NCBI GenBank assembly: GCA_018065695.1
Contig: JAGHST010000006.1
Span: 1 to 64,000 of the forward strand
Reading direction: 5' to 3'
From: Candidatus Cacconaster caballi
GTDB taxonomy: Bacteria > Bacteroidota > Bacteroidia > Bacteroidales > UBA932
DNA length: 64,000 nt
Shown: positions 8,854 through 17,248 of the stretch, one piece after another
How the letters are laid out: each line of letters begins with the position of its first letter
How positions within the stretch are numbered: the stretch's first letter is position 1
The notes under the pieces: generated by a model
Seen by the model: the letters and a program-made list of their open reading frames with translations, nothing else
Database searches by the model: none
Told to the model about the DNA's origin: nothing
Translations under genes and position numbers: made by a program

Positions 8854-9845
8854 TATGGAACTTCAACAGCGTTGAGGATGTCTGTGATAATGTCTTCAGT
8901 GGTAACGTTTTCGGCCTCTGCCTCGTAGGTCAGACCGATACGGTGACGGAGTACTTCGTAGCATACTGCGCGAACGTCTTCCGGGATTACGTATCCGCGG
9001 CGGCGGATGAATGCATATGCCTTTGCCGCCATGGAGAGCGAGATGCTGGCGCGAGGGGAGCCTCCGAATGAGATCATATCCTTGAGTTTGCCGAGTCCGT
9101 ACTCTTCGGGTGTCCTTGTGGCGAACACTATGTCAACTATGTATTTCTCAATCTTTTCATCCATATACACGTCGCGGACGACTTCGCGTGCGCGGACTAT
9201 GTCCTCCTTTTTGAGGGAGGTTGCAGGTGAAGGGAATTCACCGTGGTTGTTCATACGGATGATGAGCTTTTCTTCCTCCTTCTTCGGATATGAGACCTTC
9301 ACCTTAAGCATAAAACGGTCCACCTGTGCCTCAGGGAGAGGATAGGTTCCTTCCTGCTCGATAGGATTCTGTGTCGCCATCACGAGGAACGGCTCGGGGA
9401 GACTGAATGTCTCTTCACCGATAGTAACCTGACGCTCCTGCATCGCTTCGAGAAGGGCCGACTGCACCTTTGCAGGGCTTCTGTTGATTTCATCGGCGAG
9501 AACGAAATTCGCGAAAACAGGACCTTTTCTGATGGTGAATTCTTCGCTCTTCTGGCTGTAGATCATTGTACCTATGACATCTGCAGGCAGCAGGTCCGGA
9601 GTGAACTGAATGCGGCTGAACTTGGCATCCACGATTTTGGCGAGAGTGTTGATGGCAAGTGTCTTGGCAAGGCCAGGCATACCTTCAAGCAGGATGTGTC
9701 CGTTGGCGAGCAGTCCGATAAGGAGATTTTCGACGAGCGATTTCTGGCCGACGATGACTTTGTTCATCTCCATCCCGATGATGTCCACGAACGCGCTTTC
9801 CTTTTCGATGCGGTCGTTGAGCTCTTTGATATTTACGCTATCCAT
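8853..9845 (-). CDS. MoxR family AAA ATPase
   Basis: 'LLEGMPGLAKTL', 'ADEINRSPAKVQSALLEAMQERQVT', 'ATQNPIEQEGTYPLPEAQVDRFM'. Confidence 0.97.
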   Translation of the reverse strand: MDSVNIKELNDRIEKESAFVDIIGMEMNKVIVGQKSLVENLLIGLLANGHILLEGMPGLAKTLAINTLAKIVDAKFSRIQFTPDLLPADVIGTMIYSQKSEEFTIRKGPVFANFVLADEINRSPAKVQSALLEAMQERQVTIGEETFSLPEPFLVMATQNPIEQEGTYPLPEAQVDRFMLKVKVSYPKKEEEKLIIRMNNHGEFPSPATSLKKEDIVRAREVVRDVYMDEKIEKYIVDIVFATRTPEEYGLGKLKDMISFGGSPRASISLSMAAKAYAFIRRRGYVIPEDVRAVCYEVLRHRIGLTYEAEAENVTTEDIITDILNAVEVP

Positions 9846-9866
9846 AAATAATATTTAAAAGTTTTG

Positions 9867-9874
9867 TATTTTTG
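9867..9874 (+). promoter_or_regulatory. Putative Bacteroidota -7 box TATTTTTG upstream of truA
   Basis: Matches TAnnTTTG 26 bp before the probable ATG at 9901. Confidence 0.45.
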
Positions 9875-9900
9875 TGTCGTCAACAATTCCTTGTCAAGCA

Positions 9901-10659
9901 ATGCGACTGTTTGTTTCCCTCTCCTACAACGGAGGCCGGTTCTGTGGCTGGCAGTCGCAGCCCGATGCCCCTTCAGTTCAGGAAGAACTCGAAAGAGCCC
10001 TTTCCATAGTCTTCAGTGAAAAAATCTCCGTCACGGGAGCAGGCCGCACCGATACCGGTGTAAACGCCTCGCTCTACTATGCTCATTTTGACCTCACTGC
10101 AGACACTGTTGCCGGAGCGGATAAAATATGCTGCAAATTAAATGCCATTCTTCCTCCGGAAATATGCGTTTTCAACCTTTTTTCCGTGATGCCTGATGCA
10201 CACGCCCGCTTTGATGCGGTGAGCCGGACATACCGCTACTACGTGCATACTGCGAAAGATCCGTTTGCAGTGCGTTCGCTCCATTTCAAATACGGTCTGG
10301 ACATAGCTGCGATGAACCGTGCCGCAGAGTGTCTGATGGGAGAGCACGACTTTTCGAGTTTCGAAAAGGTGGGAGGATCAAGCGCCACGTCACTCTGCAC
10401 CGTGACGGAAGCCTTCTGGAAGCCTTTGGATGACACTCACTTTGTATTCACGATAACTGCCAACCGCTTCCTTCGCAATATGGTACGCGCCATAGTGGGT
10501 ACACTTCTTGAGGTTGGTGGCGGGAAGCGGCCCCCTCAATGGGTGGCGGAAGTGCTTTCCAAGCGGGATCGCGCCAGCGCCGGGCAGTCCGTGGCAGGAG
10601 AAGCGCTTTTTCTCTCTGATGTAAAATATCCTTACAAACTGGAAGCAATTAAAGATTAA
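9901..10659 (+). CDS. truA: tRNA pseudouridine(38-40) synthase TruA
   Basis: 'GRTDTGVNAS' catalytic motif, 'MVRAIVGTLLEVGGGK'; start set at MRLFVSLSYNGG. Confidence 0.96.
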   Translation: MRLFVSLSYNGGRFCGWQSQPDAPSVQEELERALSIVFSEKISVTGAGRTDTGVNASLYYAHFDLTADTVAGADKICCKLNAILPPEICVFNLFSVMPDAHARFDAVSRTYRYYVHTAKDPFAVRSLHFKYGLDIAAMNRAAECLMGEHDFSSFEKVGGSSATSLCTVTEAFWKPLDDTHFVFTITANRFLRNMVRAIVGTLLEVGGGKRPPQWVAEVLSKRDRASAGQSVAGEALFLSDVKYPYKLEAIKD

Positions 10660-10663
10660 CTAT

Positions 10664-11314
10664 ATGGAAAATTCATTCTCATTGATTGGAATGGCCGCAA
10701 AAGGCGGCTGGCTCATGATTGTTCTGGCGCTTCTTTCGGTGGTGGCAATCTACATCTTCGCTGAAAGGCTTTATGTCATCAACAAGGTTTTCAAAACGGA
10801 CAAATCCTTTATGAAAGACATCAAAGACTATATCTATGCGGGGAAGGTGCGCAGTGCAAAGGCTCTCTGCAAGAGAGACGGCACTCCGGTGGCCAGGATG
10901 ATAAGCCGCGGAGTGGACAAGATTGACCGCCCTTCGGCGGAAATCGAGAAGGCGATGGAAAATGTGGCTACGTTGGAGGTTGCCAAGCTTGAGCGGAGAC
11001 TTCCGTTTCTTGCCACAATAGCCGGCGGAGCCCCTATGATTGGTTTTCTCGGTACGGTGAGCGGTATGATAAAGGCTTTCTTCAATATGGCACAGGCCGG
11101 AAACAATATTGACATCACGCTTCTCTCTTCGGGAATATACGAGGCGATGATAACCACTGTAGGAGGCCTGATAGTAGGCATTCTGGCATATTTCGGCTAC
11201 AACTATCTGACAGCACGCGTGTCAAGTGTGGTCTCCCGGCTGGAAACGGCTTCCGTCATTTTTCTGGATATAGTTCAGACCAAAGACGATAAAAAGGTTG
11301 TGGAACAGATATGA
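10664..11314 (+). CDS. MotA/TolQ/ExbB proton channel family protein
   Basis: TM pattern plus 'IAGGAPMIGFLGTVSGMIKAF' and 'AMITTVGGLIVGI'. Confidence 0.95.
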   Translation: MENSFSLIGMAAKGGWLMIVLALLSVVAIYIFAERLYVINKVFKTDKSFMKDIKDYIYAGKVRSAKALCKRDGTPVARMISRGVDKIDRPSAEIEKAMENVATLEVAKLERRLPFLATIAGGAPMIGFLGTVSGMIKAFFNMAQAGNNIDITLLSSGIYEAMITTVGGLIVGILAYFGYNYLTARVSSVVSRLETASVIFLDIVQTKDDKKVVEQI

Positions 11315-11724
11315 AAATCAAGAGAAGTACCCGGACTGACGCTGCATTTTCGATGTCGTCGATGACGGACATCGTATTTCTGCTGCTCATCTTTTTCCTT
11401 GTAACAAGCACTCTGGTCAACCCTAACGCTTTGAAACTCCTGCTTCCGAAGAGTACCGGTCAGGTGGCAGCCAAAGCTACGGTCAGTGTCTCCATAAAGC
11501 ACTATCCGGAGCAGGGAACCGTTTCATATCATATCAACGGCAATCAGATGCCGGTCCGTTTCAGCGAAATCGAACCGGCACTTGGTGAAATGCTTCAGGA
11601 TGAAGACGATCCCACTTTCTCAATCTATGCGGACGAAACGGTGCCCGTAAAGGAAGTGGTGGCTCTGATGAATATCGCCAAAAAGGCCCACTACAAAGTC
11701 ATAATGGCTACTTCCCCGGAATAG
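11311..11724 (+). CDS. ExbD/TolR family biopolymer transport protein
   Basis: Single N-terminal TM 'MTDIVFLLLIFFLVTS', overlaps exbB-like gene. Confidence 0.95.
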   Translation: MKIKRSTRTDAAFSMSSMTDIVFLLLIFFLVTSTLVNPNALKLLLPKSTGQVAAKATVSVSIKHYPEQGTVSYHINGNQMPVRFSEIEPALGEMLQDEDDPTFSIYADETVPVKEVVALMNIAKKAHYKVIMATSPE

Positions 11725-11727
11725 TTA

Positions 11728-13617
11728 TCAGTACTGCAGAATCGTCACTATTCCATCCATCGTGCTGATAAGCAGCTTGTTGTCTGGAAGCGGGACTATG
11801 CTGTTGAGAAGTGCCACGCTTATTTTGTGCACCCATTTGACTGAACCGTCCGCTGCATCGAGGCAGAAGAGGTTGCCCTTGTCGGTAGGCATAAACAGGT
11901 TGTCCCCCTCGCAGGCGCAAGGCGTAGGACCGATTTCGTAGCCCATTCCCGGAATTGCGGCTTCCCATACTGTCTGACACTCGTCAGCTGCAGTGGAGAA
12001 GGCGTGCATACGCCCGAACATGTTTTTTACGTAAATCTTTGAACCGTCAGGCGAGAGAGCAATGCTTTCGCGCCCGCCCTTGCCGCTCCATATCTCTTTT
12101 CCTGTACGTGCGTCAAGAGCATAGGTCTTGCGCTCAGGGGTGACAAAGAAGATGCGGCCTCCGGTCTTTACCGGATAGACAGCTGCCGGAGAGAACATTC
12201 TTGAGCCTTTGACCGTCCACTTCCACTGAAGGGCGCCTGTCTTGGGATCCAGAGAGTAGAGGGTGTTGCCCCAGTCGCCGAACACAACCTGCTGCTCATC
12301 GACATAAGGTTTGCTCTCCACGAAGCCTTTGACACCGTCGAACTGCCAGACAAGTTTGCCGTCCTTTACGCGGATGGCCCTGAAAATATGGTCAGAAGTG
12401 CCGCAGTATGCTATGCCGTCGAGGATGGCAGGGGATGCGAGTACGGATTTATTGCATCTGTACTTCCAGCGAAGTTCTCCGTTGCGCAGGTTCAGACAGT
12501 AGATATTGCCGTCGGAAGAGCCTACAACCACGTTTCTGCCGCTTACGGCAGGGGTGGAGAATGTCTTGCCTTCGGTAGCGTAGCGCCACAGTTCTTCACC
12601 GGTGGAGGAATCCAATGCTTTTATTACCCCCTTCGTATTGTCATAGAGGACATATTTTCCTGCATACACCGCTCCGCATCCAATGTCACCTTCATCCTGA
12701 TGTTCCCAAACGGTTTTGACCTGAGGGTACCGGCCGTTTACGGAGAAGTTGATGAAAGGATAGTTCTCCGGCAGGCCGAATTTGTTGTCTTCGAGGGCTT
12801 TCCTGTCCGGCTCGTATAAAGGCTTGCCGCTGATTTCCATTGTGAACCAAGGCTCTTTGACTATGGATACGGGCTGCCCGTCCTTATTGGCAATGATACG
12901 CTCGCTGACGGAAATTTTACCGTCGGCTATGTTGAAAATGTTGTAACCTATCTGCTTGCCGTGGTCCGGAGCACGACCGAGAACGCCTGGAACTCCGTCA
13001 TAATCGAGGATGGTGTTTCTGTGCCAGTGACCGCCGATTATCAGTTGTACGTTGCACTGTTTAACTGCGTTGAGAACCTGAAAATAATTGAGCATGGATG
13101 TATCCTGCGGGAAATGGTTCACGAGGATGACAGGTTTCTCAGGAGGAGTGGCGCGTGCTATCGAGTCGAGCCACACTAGAGTTTCGTGGGGAAGAAGTGC
13201 GGGGGCCATACGCATATTCGGGCCGGAGTTGCAGCCTATGAATTTGATACCTTCTTTCTCGAACTCGAACTGTTCGTATCCGAACACCTTTGCGAAAGTG
13301 TTGCATCCGCTCTCGGACCACTTTGCGTCGTGATTTCCGGCAACGATGTAATATGGTTTTTCAAGTTTGTCGATAATGCTTTTTGCAAGCGCAATCTCTT
13401 CGTCGTTGCCGAATTCGGTGATGTCTCCTCCGAACATTGTGAACTGGATGTCATCGCGGGAGTTTATGTCCGCGACGCACTTTTCGAGATTGACGTTGTG
13501 CTGGCTGTCGAAGGTGATGTGGACGTCCGACAGGTAAGCGAATCTGATGGGTGATGTCTGTGCGCCGAGGCAGAAAGCCGCCGACAGGGCAATTAGTGAA
13601 AGTATGGTCTTTTTCAT
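11728..13617 (-). CDS. Exported calcineurin-like metallophosphoesterase with C-terminal PQQ-type beta-propeller
   Basis: 'YLSDVHI', 'GGDITEFGND', 'VAGNHDAK', 'GGHWHRN' motifs followed by repeated WxxxxG PQQ-like blades; signal peptide. Confidence 0.88.
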   Translation of the reverse strand: MKKTILSLIALSAAFCLGAQTSPIRFAYLSDVHITFDSQHNVNLEKCVADINSRDDIQFTMFGGDITEFGNDEEIALAKSIIDKLEKPYYIVAGNHDAKWSESGCNTFAKVFGYEQFEFEKEGIKFIGCNSGPNMRMAPALLPHETLVWLDSIARATPPEKPVILVNHFPQDTSMLNYFQVLNAVKQCNVQLIIGGHWHRNTILDYDGVPGVLGRAPDHGKQIGYNIFNIADGKISVSERIIANKDGQPVSIVKEPWFTMEISGKPLYEPDRKALEDNKFGLPENYPFINFSVNGRYPQVKTVWEHQDEGDIGCGAVYAGKYVLYDNTKGVIKALDSSTGEELWRYATEGKTFSTPAVSGRNVVVGSSDGNIYCLNLRNGELRWKYRCNKSVLASPAILDGIAYCGTSDHIFRAIRVKDGKLVWQFDGVKGFVESKPYVDEQQVVFGDWGNTLYSLDPKTGALQWKWTVKGSRMFSPAAVYPVKTGGRIFFVTPERKTYALDARTGKEIWSGKGGRESIALSPDGSKIYVKNMFGRMHAFSTAADECQTVWEAAIPGMGYEIGPTPCACEGDNLFMPTDKGNLFCLDAADGSVKWVHKISVALLNSIVPLPDNKLLISTMDGIVTILQY

Positions 13618-13623
13618 AATGAT

Positions 13624-14316
13624 TTATATGTATTCTTTCTTCAGGATTTCAGTCAGGATTTCCATCCCTTTCGTGGCTGGAGCCTGTATCTGACGGAACA
13701 GCGGGTAATCCAGACTGATGGGTTTGGGGTCTATGAGGAATATCGGGCGGCCGTAGGGCAGGTATCTGAAGAGGCCTGCGGCCGGATATACGTTCAGGGA
13801 CGTGCCGATGATGAGCATTATGTCCGCTTCCTGTACTGCGCGTGAGGCTTTGTCCATCATAGGGACGGCTTCGCCGAACCACACGATATGCGGTCTGAGT
13901 TGTACGCCCCTGCTGTCGGTGTCGCCGAGATTGACGTCGCGGTAGCCGATGTCGGAAACGCCGCTCTGCTCGCGGTCTTCAGGCCTGACCTTGGTGAGTT
14001 CGCCGTGCAGATGGATGATGTTGGTGGAACCGGCCCTTTCGTGAAGATTGTCGATGTTCTGTGTAACGACAGTCACTTCGAAATACCTCTCAAGTGCTGC
14101 GATGAGCCTGTGAGCTTGATTGGGCTCACAGCCGGCCAATTGCCGGCGCCTTTCATTGTAGAAGGTGAGCATCAGCTTTTTGTTCCTTGTCCATCCTTCG
14201 ATGTCAGCGACGTCTCGGACGTTATAGTTCTCCCAAAGGCCGTCACTGTCACGGAAAGTCCGGATTCCGCTTTCAGCGCTCACTCCGGCCCCTGAAAGTA
14301 CAAGCAGTTTTTTCAT
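13624..14316 (-). CDS. Sir2-family NAD-dependent deacylase
   Basis: 'LSGAGVSAESGIRTFRDSDGLW', 'VTQNIDNLHERAG', 'HLHGEL', 'GTSLNVYPAAGL'. Confidence 0.95.
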   Translation of the reverse strand: MKKLLVLSGAGVSAESGIRTFRDSDGLWENYNVRDVADIEGWTRNKKLMLTFYNERRRQLAGCEPNQAHRLIAALERYFEVTVVTQNIDNLHERAGSTNIIHLHGELTKVRPEDREQSGVSDIGYRDVNLGDTDSRGVQLRPHIVWFGEAVPMMDKASRAVQEADIMLIIGTSLNVYPAAGLFRYLPYGRPIFLIDPKPISLDYPLFRQIQAPATKGMEILTEILKKEYI

Positions 14317-14323
14317 ATAGCTT

Positions 14324-15445
14324 CTAGGTAAAATAGTAATATTTCAGCCAATATTCGAACAGCGGATCAATGATGGACGGCACTTCGTCCGAGTCGAAGG
14401 ATATGACCTCTTTTTTCTTGAGGGCATCCTTTATGCGGAAGACATTGGCTGAGGAGTTGAGCTTGTAGGATTCCAGTATGTCGGCTCTGCTGAATTTCCT
14501 GACATCGTCGAGGACGGCTTTGAGGAAGCTTATCTGATTGGGCGTAAGCTCCGACATTATATGCCTGAAAAAAGGCTCGCTTCGGGATATGATGCGGTCA
14601 CGCGCTCCGTTGACAATGTTTCGGTTTATGTAACCGGCCGGCTGGCCGAAGCAGATTGCGCAGAACTGGTTCACCAGACTGATTTTACAGTGGGTGATGG
14701 CGCATATTTCAAGAACCTCGGCATTTTCGATGACCCTTCCGAAGTTGAGGAAAGAGTCATTGATGTATTTTGCCACAACGCTGCGCTCTATGGGAGCGAA
14801 TTTGATTATGGTGGTCATCGATGAGAAAAGCCTGCGCTCTTCAAATATGCTCTCCATTGCATTCACCATGGATCCGGTCAGGATATAGTGCACGTCCGTC
14901 TGTTTGGACCACAGTTTGCTCAACAATTCTGCCTTGAAATCCCTTCTTTCGAACAGAAGAATGTTCTGGAATTCCTTTATGTAGACAATCATCTGTCTGT
15001 GAGACTCCGTTGCAGCCTCCTGAGGCAATTCGAGAACCGTTTTTGCTGTCGGAGCCGATATGTCTGCCCCGGAGCGGAGAATAGAGTCATCGATTCCGGC
15101 CTCTGTCAGGGATTCTGACAGTTTGTCCTGCAGAAGTTCTATGAACCCTTCTGCCGTATAGACGTTGAAAAGGTTGATTTCACAGAGGATGTAGTTGTAG
15201 CCTCCGGCAGTCAGCACATCGAGAGCTTCGCGTACAACCATCTCCTTGCCGCTCTGAGGCGGTTCGTAAATGGCGGCGCCCTTTCCCTTGTTGCGGATGG
15301 AATTGACCAGAGCGGCTACTTCGGCGTCTCTTCCGATTATGCTCTTGCCCGCCGCAATCTTCTCATATGCAAAAGGATGCTCCCTCAAAATTTCCGATTT
15401 TAACAAATTTGTTACAAAATTATTAACAATTTTGTCAATAAACAA
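14324..15445 (-). CDS. AAA-type ATP-binding protein with degenerate Walker motifs (TTG start)
   Basis: 'GRDAEVAALVNSIRNKGKGAAIYEPPQSGKEMVVREAL', 'LTGSMVNAMESIFEERRLFSSMTTIIKFAPI' resemble orphan/archaeal-type AAA proteins. Confidence 0.75.
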   Translation of the reverse strand: MFIDKIVNNFVTNLLKSEILREHPFAYEKIAAGKSIIGRDAEVAALVNSIRNKGKGAAIYEPPQSGKEMVVREALDVLTAGGYNYILCEINLFNVYTAEGFIELLQDKLSESLTEAGIDDSILRSGADISAPTAKTVLELPQEAATESHRQMIVYIKEFQNILLFERRDFKAELLSKLWSKQTDVHYILTGSMVNAMESIFEERRLFSSMTTIIKFAPIERSVVAKYINDSFLNFGRVIENAEVLEICAITHCKISLVNQFCAICFGQPAGYINRNIVNGARDRIISRSEPFFRHIMSELTPNQISFLKAVLDDVRKFSRADILESYKLNSSANVFRIKDALKKKEVISFDSDEVPSIIDPLFEYWLKYYYFT

Positions 15446-15473
15446 AAAAAGTCGGCAAATAGCCGGCTTTTTT
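15444..15473 (-). terminator. Terminator downstream of the DUF3276 gene
   Basis: aaaaaaa-GTCGGC-aaata-GCCGGC-tttttt; stem flanked by A- and T-runs. Confidence 0.8.
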
Positions 15474-15492
15474 AATTATTTTATCGGATAAT

Positions 15493-15855
15493 CTACAATT
15501 CTTCAAAATTTACATTGGAGAAAGGGGCGTCCTCTTCGCTGTTTTCCCTGGCAGCCGGCGCGGTGAAATCGGAGACAGGGCATCTTTCCTTTATATAGGA
15601 GACAACTTCCTGAAGACCTTCCGCGAATTTGTCAAAATCCTCCTTGTAAAGGAAAATTTTGTGCTTGTCGTAAACATATCTGCCATCGCGCTCGATGCGA
15701 CGCTTGCTTTCGGTGATGGTGAGGTAATAGTCGTTGCCCTTTGTCGCCTTCACATCAAAGAAATAAGTTCTTTTACCGGCTCTGACCGGTTTGGAAAATA
15801 CATCGTCGCCGCCACGCTCCTGCGCTCCGGCATTTTCGAATTCCTCGTAATACAT
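15493..15855 (-). CDS. DUF3276 family (PUR-alpha-like nucleic-acid-binding) protein
   Basis: 'KRTYFFDVKATKGNDYYLTITESKRR...KHKIFLYKEDFDKF' typical of Bacteroidota DUF3276. Confidence 0.9.
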   Translation of the reverse strand: MYYEEFENAGAQERGGDDVFSKPVRAGKRTYFFDVKATKGNDYYLTITESKRRIERDGRYVYDKHKIFLYKEDFDKFAEGLQEVVSYIKERCPVSDFTAPAARENSEEDAPFSNVNFEEL

Positions 15856-15879
15856 ATAAATTATTTTAAAATTCTCTTA

Positions 15880-15918
15880 CAAAGATAAATTATATTTTGA
15901 AATGAAAGGCTATCTTTG
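15880..15918. promoter_or_regulatory. Divergent -7 boxes: CAAAGATA-N23-TATCTTTG (DUF3276 / nusB)
   Basis: Inverted pair of TAnnTTTG elements between divergent genes. Confidence 0.55.
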
Positions 15919-15949
15919 CAAAAGATTTGAAAAAATTCTAAAGTTCATT

Positions 15950-16891
15950 ATGATATCCAGAAGGCTTATACGTATCAAAGCATTCAAATGTCTCTTTGCA
16001 TACGAAGGCTCAGGCTCCGACAACGTGGCGGTGGCCGAGAAAGAACTGATTCACTCCTGCGAAAAGGTGAGGGATCTCTATTATTTTCTTCTGAAAATCT
16101 CTTCTTCCATCGTGGAGGTTGCTTCGGAGAGGATTGCGACCGGTTTGCGCAAGTTCCATCCTACCGAGCAGGAGGCCAATCCGAATATGAAGTTCGTGAA
16201 CAACCGTTTCGTGAAAATGCTTGAGGACGACCCGGAGTTCGGCCGCTATTGCCAGAAGAAGGGACTTGTCTGGGCTGAATATGACGCTTTCGTCAAGAGG
16301 GTTTACAACAGTATGGTCACGAAGGATTACTATATAAACTATATGAATTCGGGGAAGGACTCCTTCGAGGAGGACTGTGACCTTGTCTCCTGCATTTTCC
16401 AGGACGAGTTTGAGGATAACGGGGAACTGCTCTCTATCCTTGAAGACATTTCGATACACTGGATTGACGACGTGGCTTACGTGCTCAATGCCATCATTGC
16501 CGGCATAGAGACTTCGAAGCGCCGTCATACCGTCTTCCATCCGGACCTCTTCCAGAAAGAGGAAGACAAGGAATATGCAATCCGCCTGCTTGACGAGGCC
16601 ATCATCCACTACGATGAAATAAAGGAATACGTGGCTTCCAAACTTTCGAACTGGGAGGTCGAGCGCCTTGTCCCTGCCGACACCACTCTGATAGTCCTCG
16701 GCATAGCCGAAGCGTCGAATTTCCCTACCATTCCCGTGAAGGTCACCATAAATGAATTTGTGGAGATTTCAAAATACTACAGCACGCCGAACAGTCGCGT
16801 TTTCGTGAACGGAATGCTCGATATGGCAATTCAGGAGAAGCTCGCATCCGGCGAAATAGTGAAGCGGGGAAGAGGCCTGCTGGACCACTGA
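15950..16891 (+). CDS. nusB: Transcription antitermination protein NusB (long Bacteroidota form)
   Basis: N-terminal 'MISRRLIRIKAFKCLFAYEG', C-terminal 'PVKVTINEFVEISKYYSTPNSRVFVNGMLD' NusB signature. Confidence 0.92.
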   Translation: MISRRLIRIKAFKCLFAYEGSGSDNVAVAEKELIHSCEKVRDLYYFLLKISSSIVEVASERIATGLRKFHPTEQEANPNMKFVNNRFVKMLEDDPEFGRYCQKKGLVWAEYDAFVKRVYNSMVTKDYYINYMNSGKDSFEEDCDLVSCIFQDEFEDNGELLSILEDISIHWIDDVAYVLNAIIAGIETSKRRHTVFHPDLFQKEEDKEYAIRLLDEAIIHYDEIKEYVASKLSNWEVERLVPADTTLIVLGIAEASNFPTIPVKVTINEFVEISKYYSTPNSRVFVNGMLDMAIQEKLASGEIVKRGRGLLDH

Positions 16892-16924
16892 GAATCAAAG
16901 AACAACAATTAAAATATTACAGAT

Positions 16925-17248
16925 ATGAAATCACTTACTTTTCTGCAGGCTGCCGCAGGAGCCCCACAGGGCAGCGGAATGTCGTTCCTGATTATGATTG
17001 TCCTGATCTTCGTTGTGATGTGGCTCTTTATGATACGTCCGCAGCAGAAGAAACAGAAAGAACTCAACAAATTCCGTGATTCCCTGAAGAAGGGTGACAA
17101 GGTTGTCACTGTCGGCGGCATCTACGGCACCATCGCCGAAGTAAAGGAAGGTTCGGCTCAGGTTCTAATCGAAGTGGACAAGGACGTCAAGCTGAAAGTT
17201 GACAAGGCATCCCTTGTGAAAGATTTTTCTGACGCCCAGCAGTCTTGA
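16925..17248 (+). CDS. yajC: Preprotein translocase subunit YajC
   Basis: 'FMIRPQQKKQKELNKFRDSLKKGDKVVTVGGIYGTI'. Confidence 0.97.
   Translation: MKSLTFLQAAAGAPQGSGMSFLIMIVLIFVVMWLFMIRPQQKKQKELNKFRDSLKKGDKVVTVGGIYGTIAEVKEGSAQVLIEVDKDVKLKVDKASLVKDFSDAQQS

Noticed and set aside
10664-11724. ExbB/ExbD pair as a possible novel transport or defence module
   Set aside because: Standard proton-channel pair without unusual domains or neighbours; TonB may be encoded elsewhere.
15950-16891. Unusually long NusB (over 300 aa)
   Set aside because: Long NusB forms are, to my knowledge, normal in Bacteroidota.
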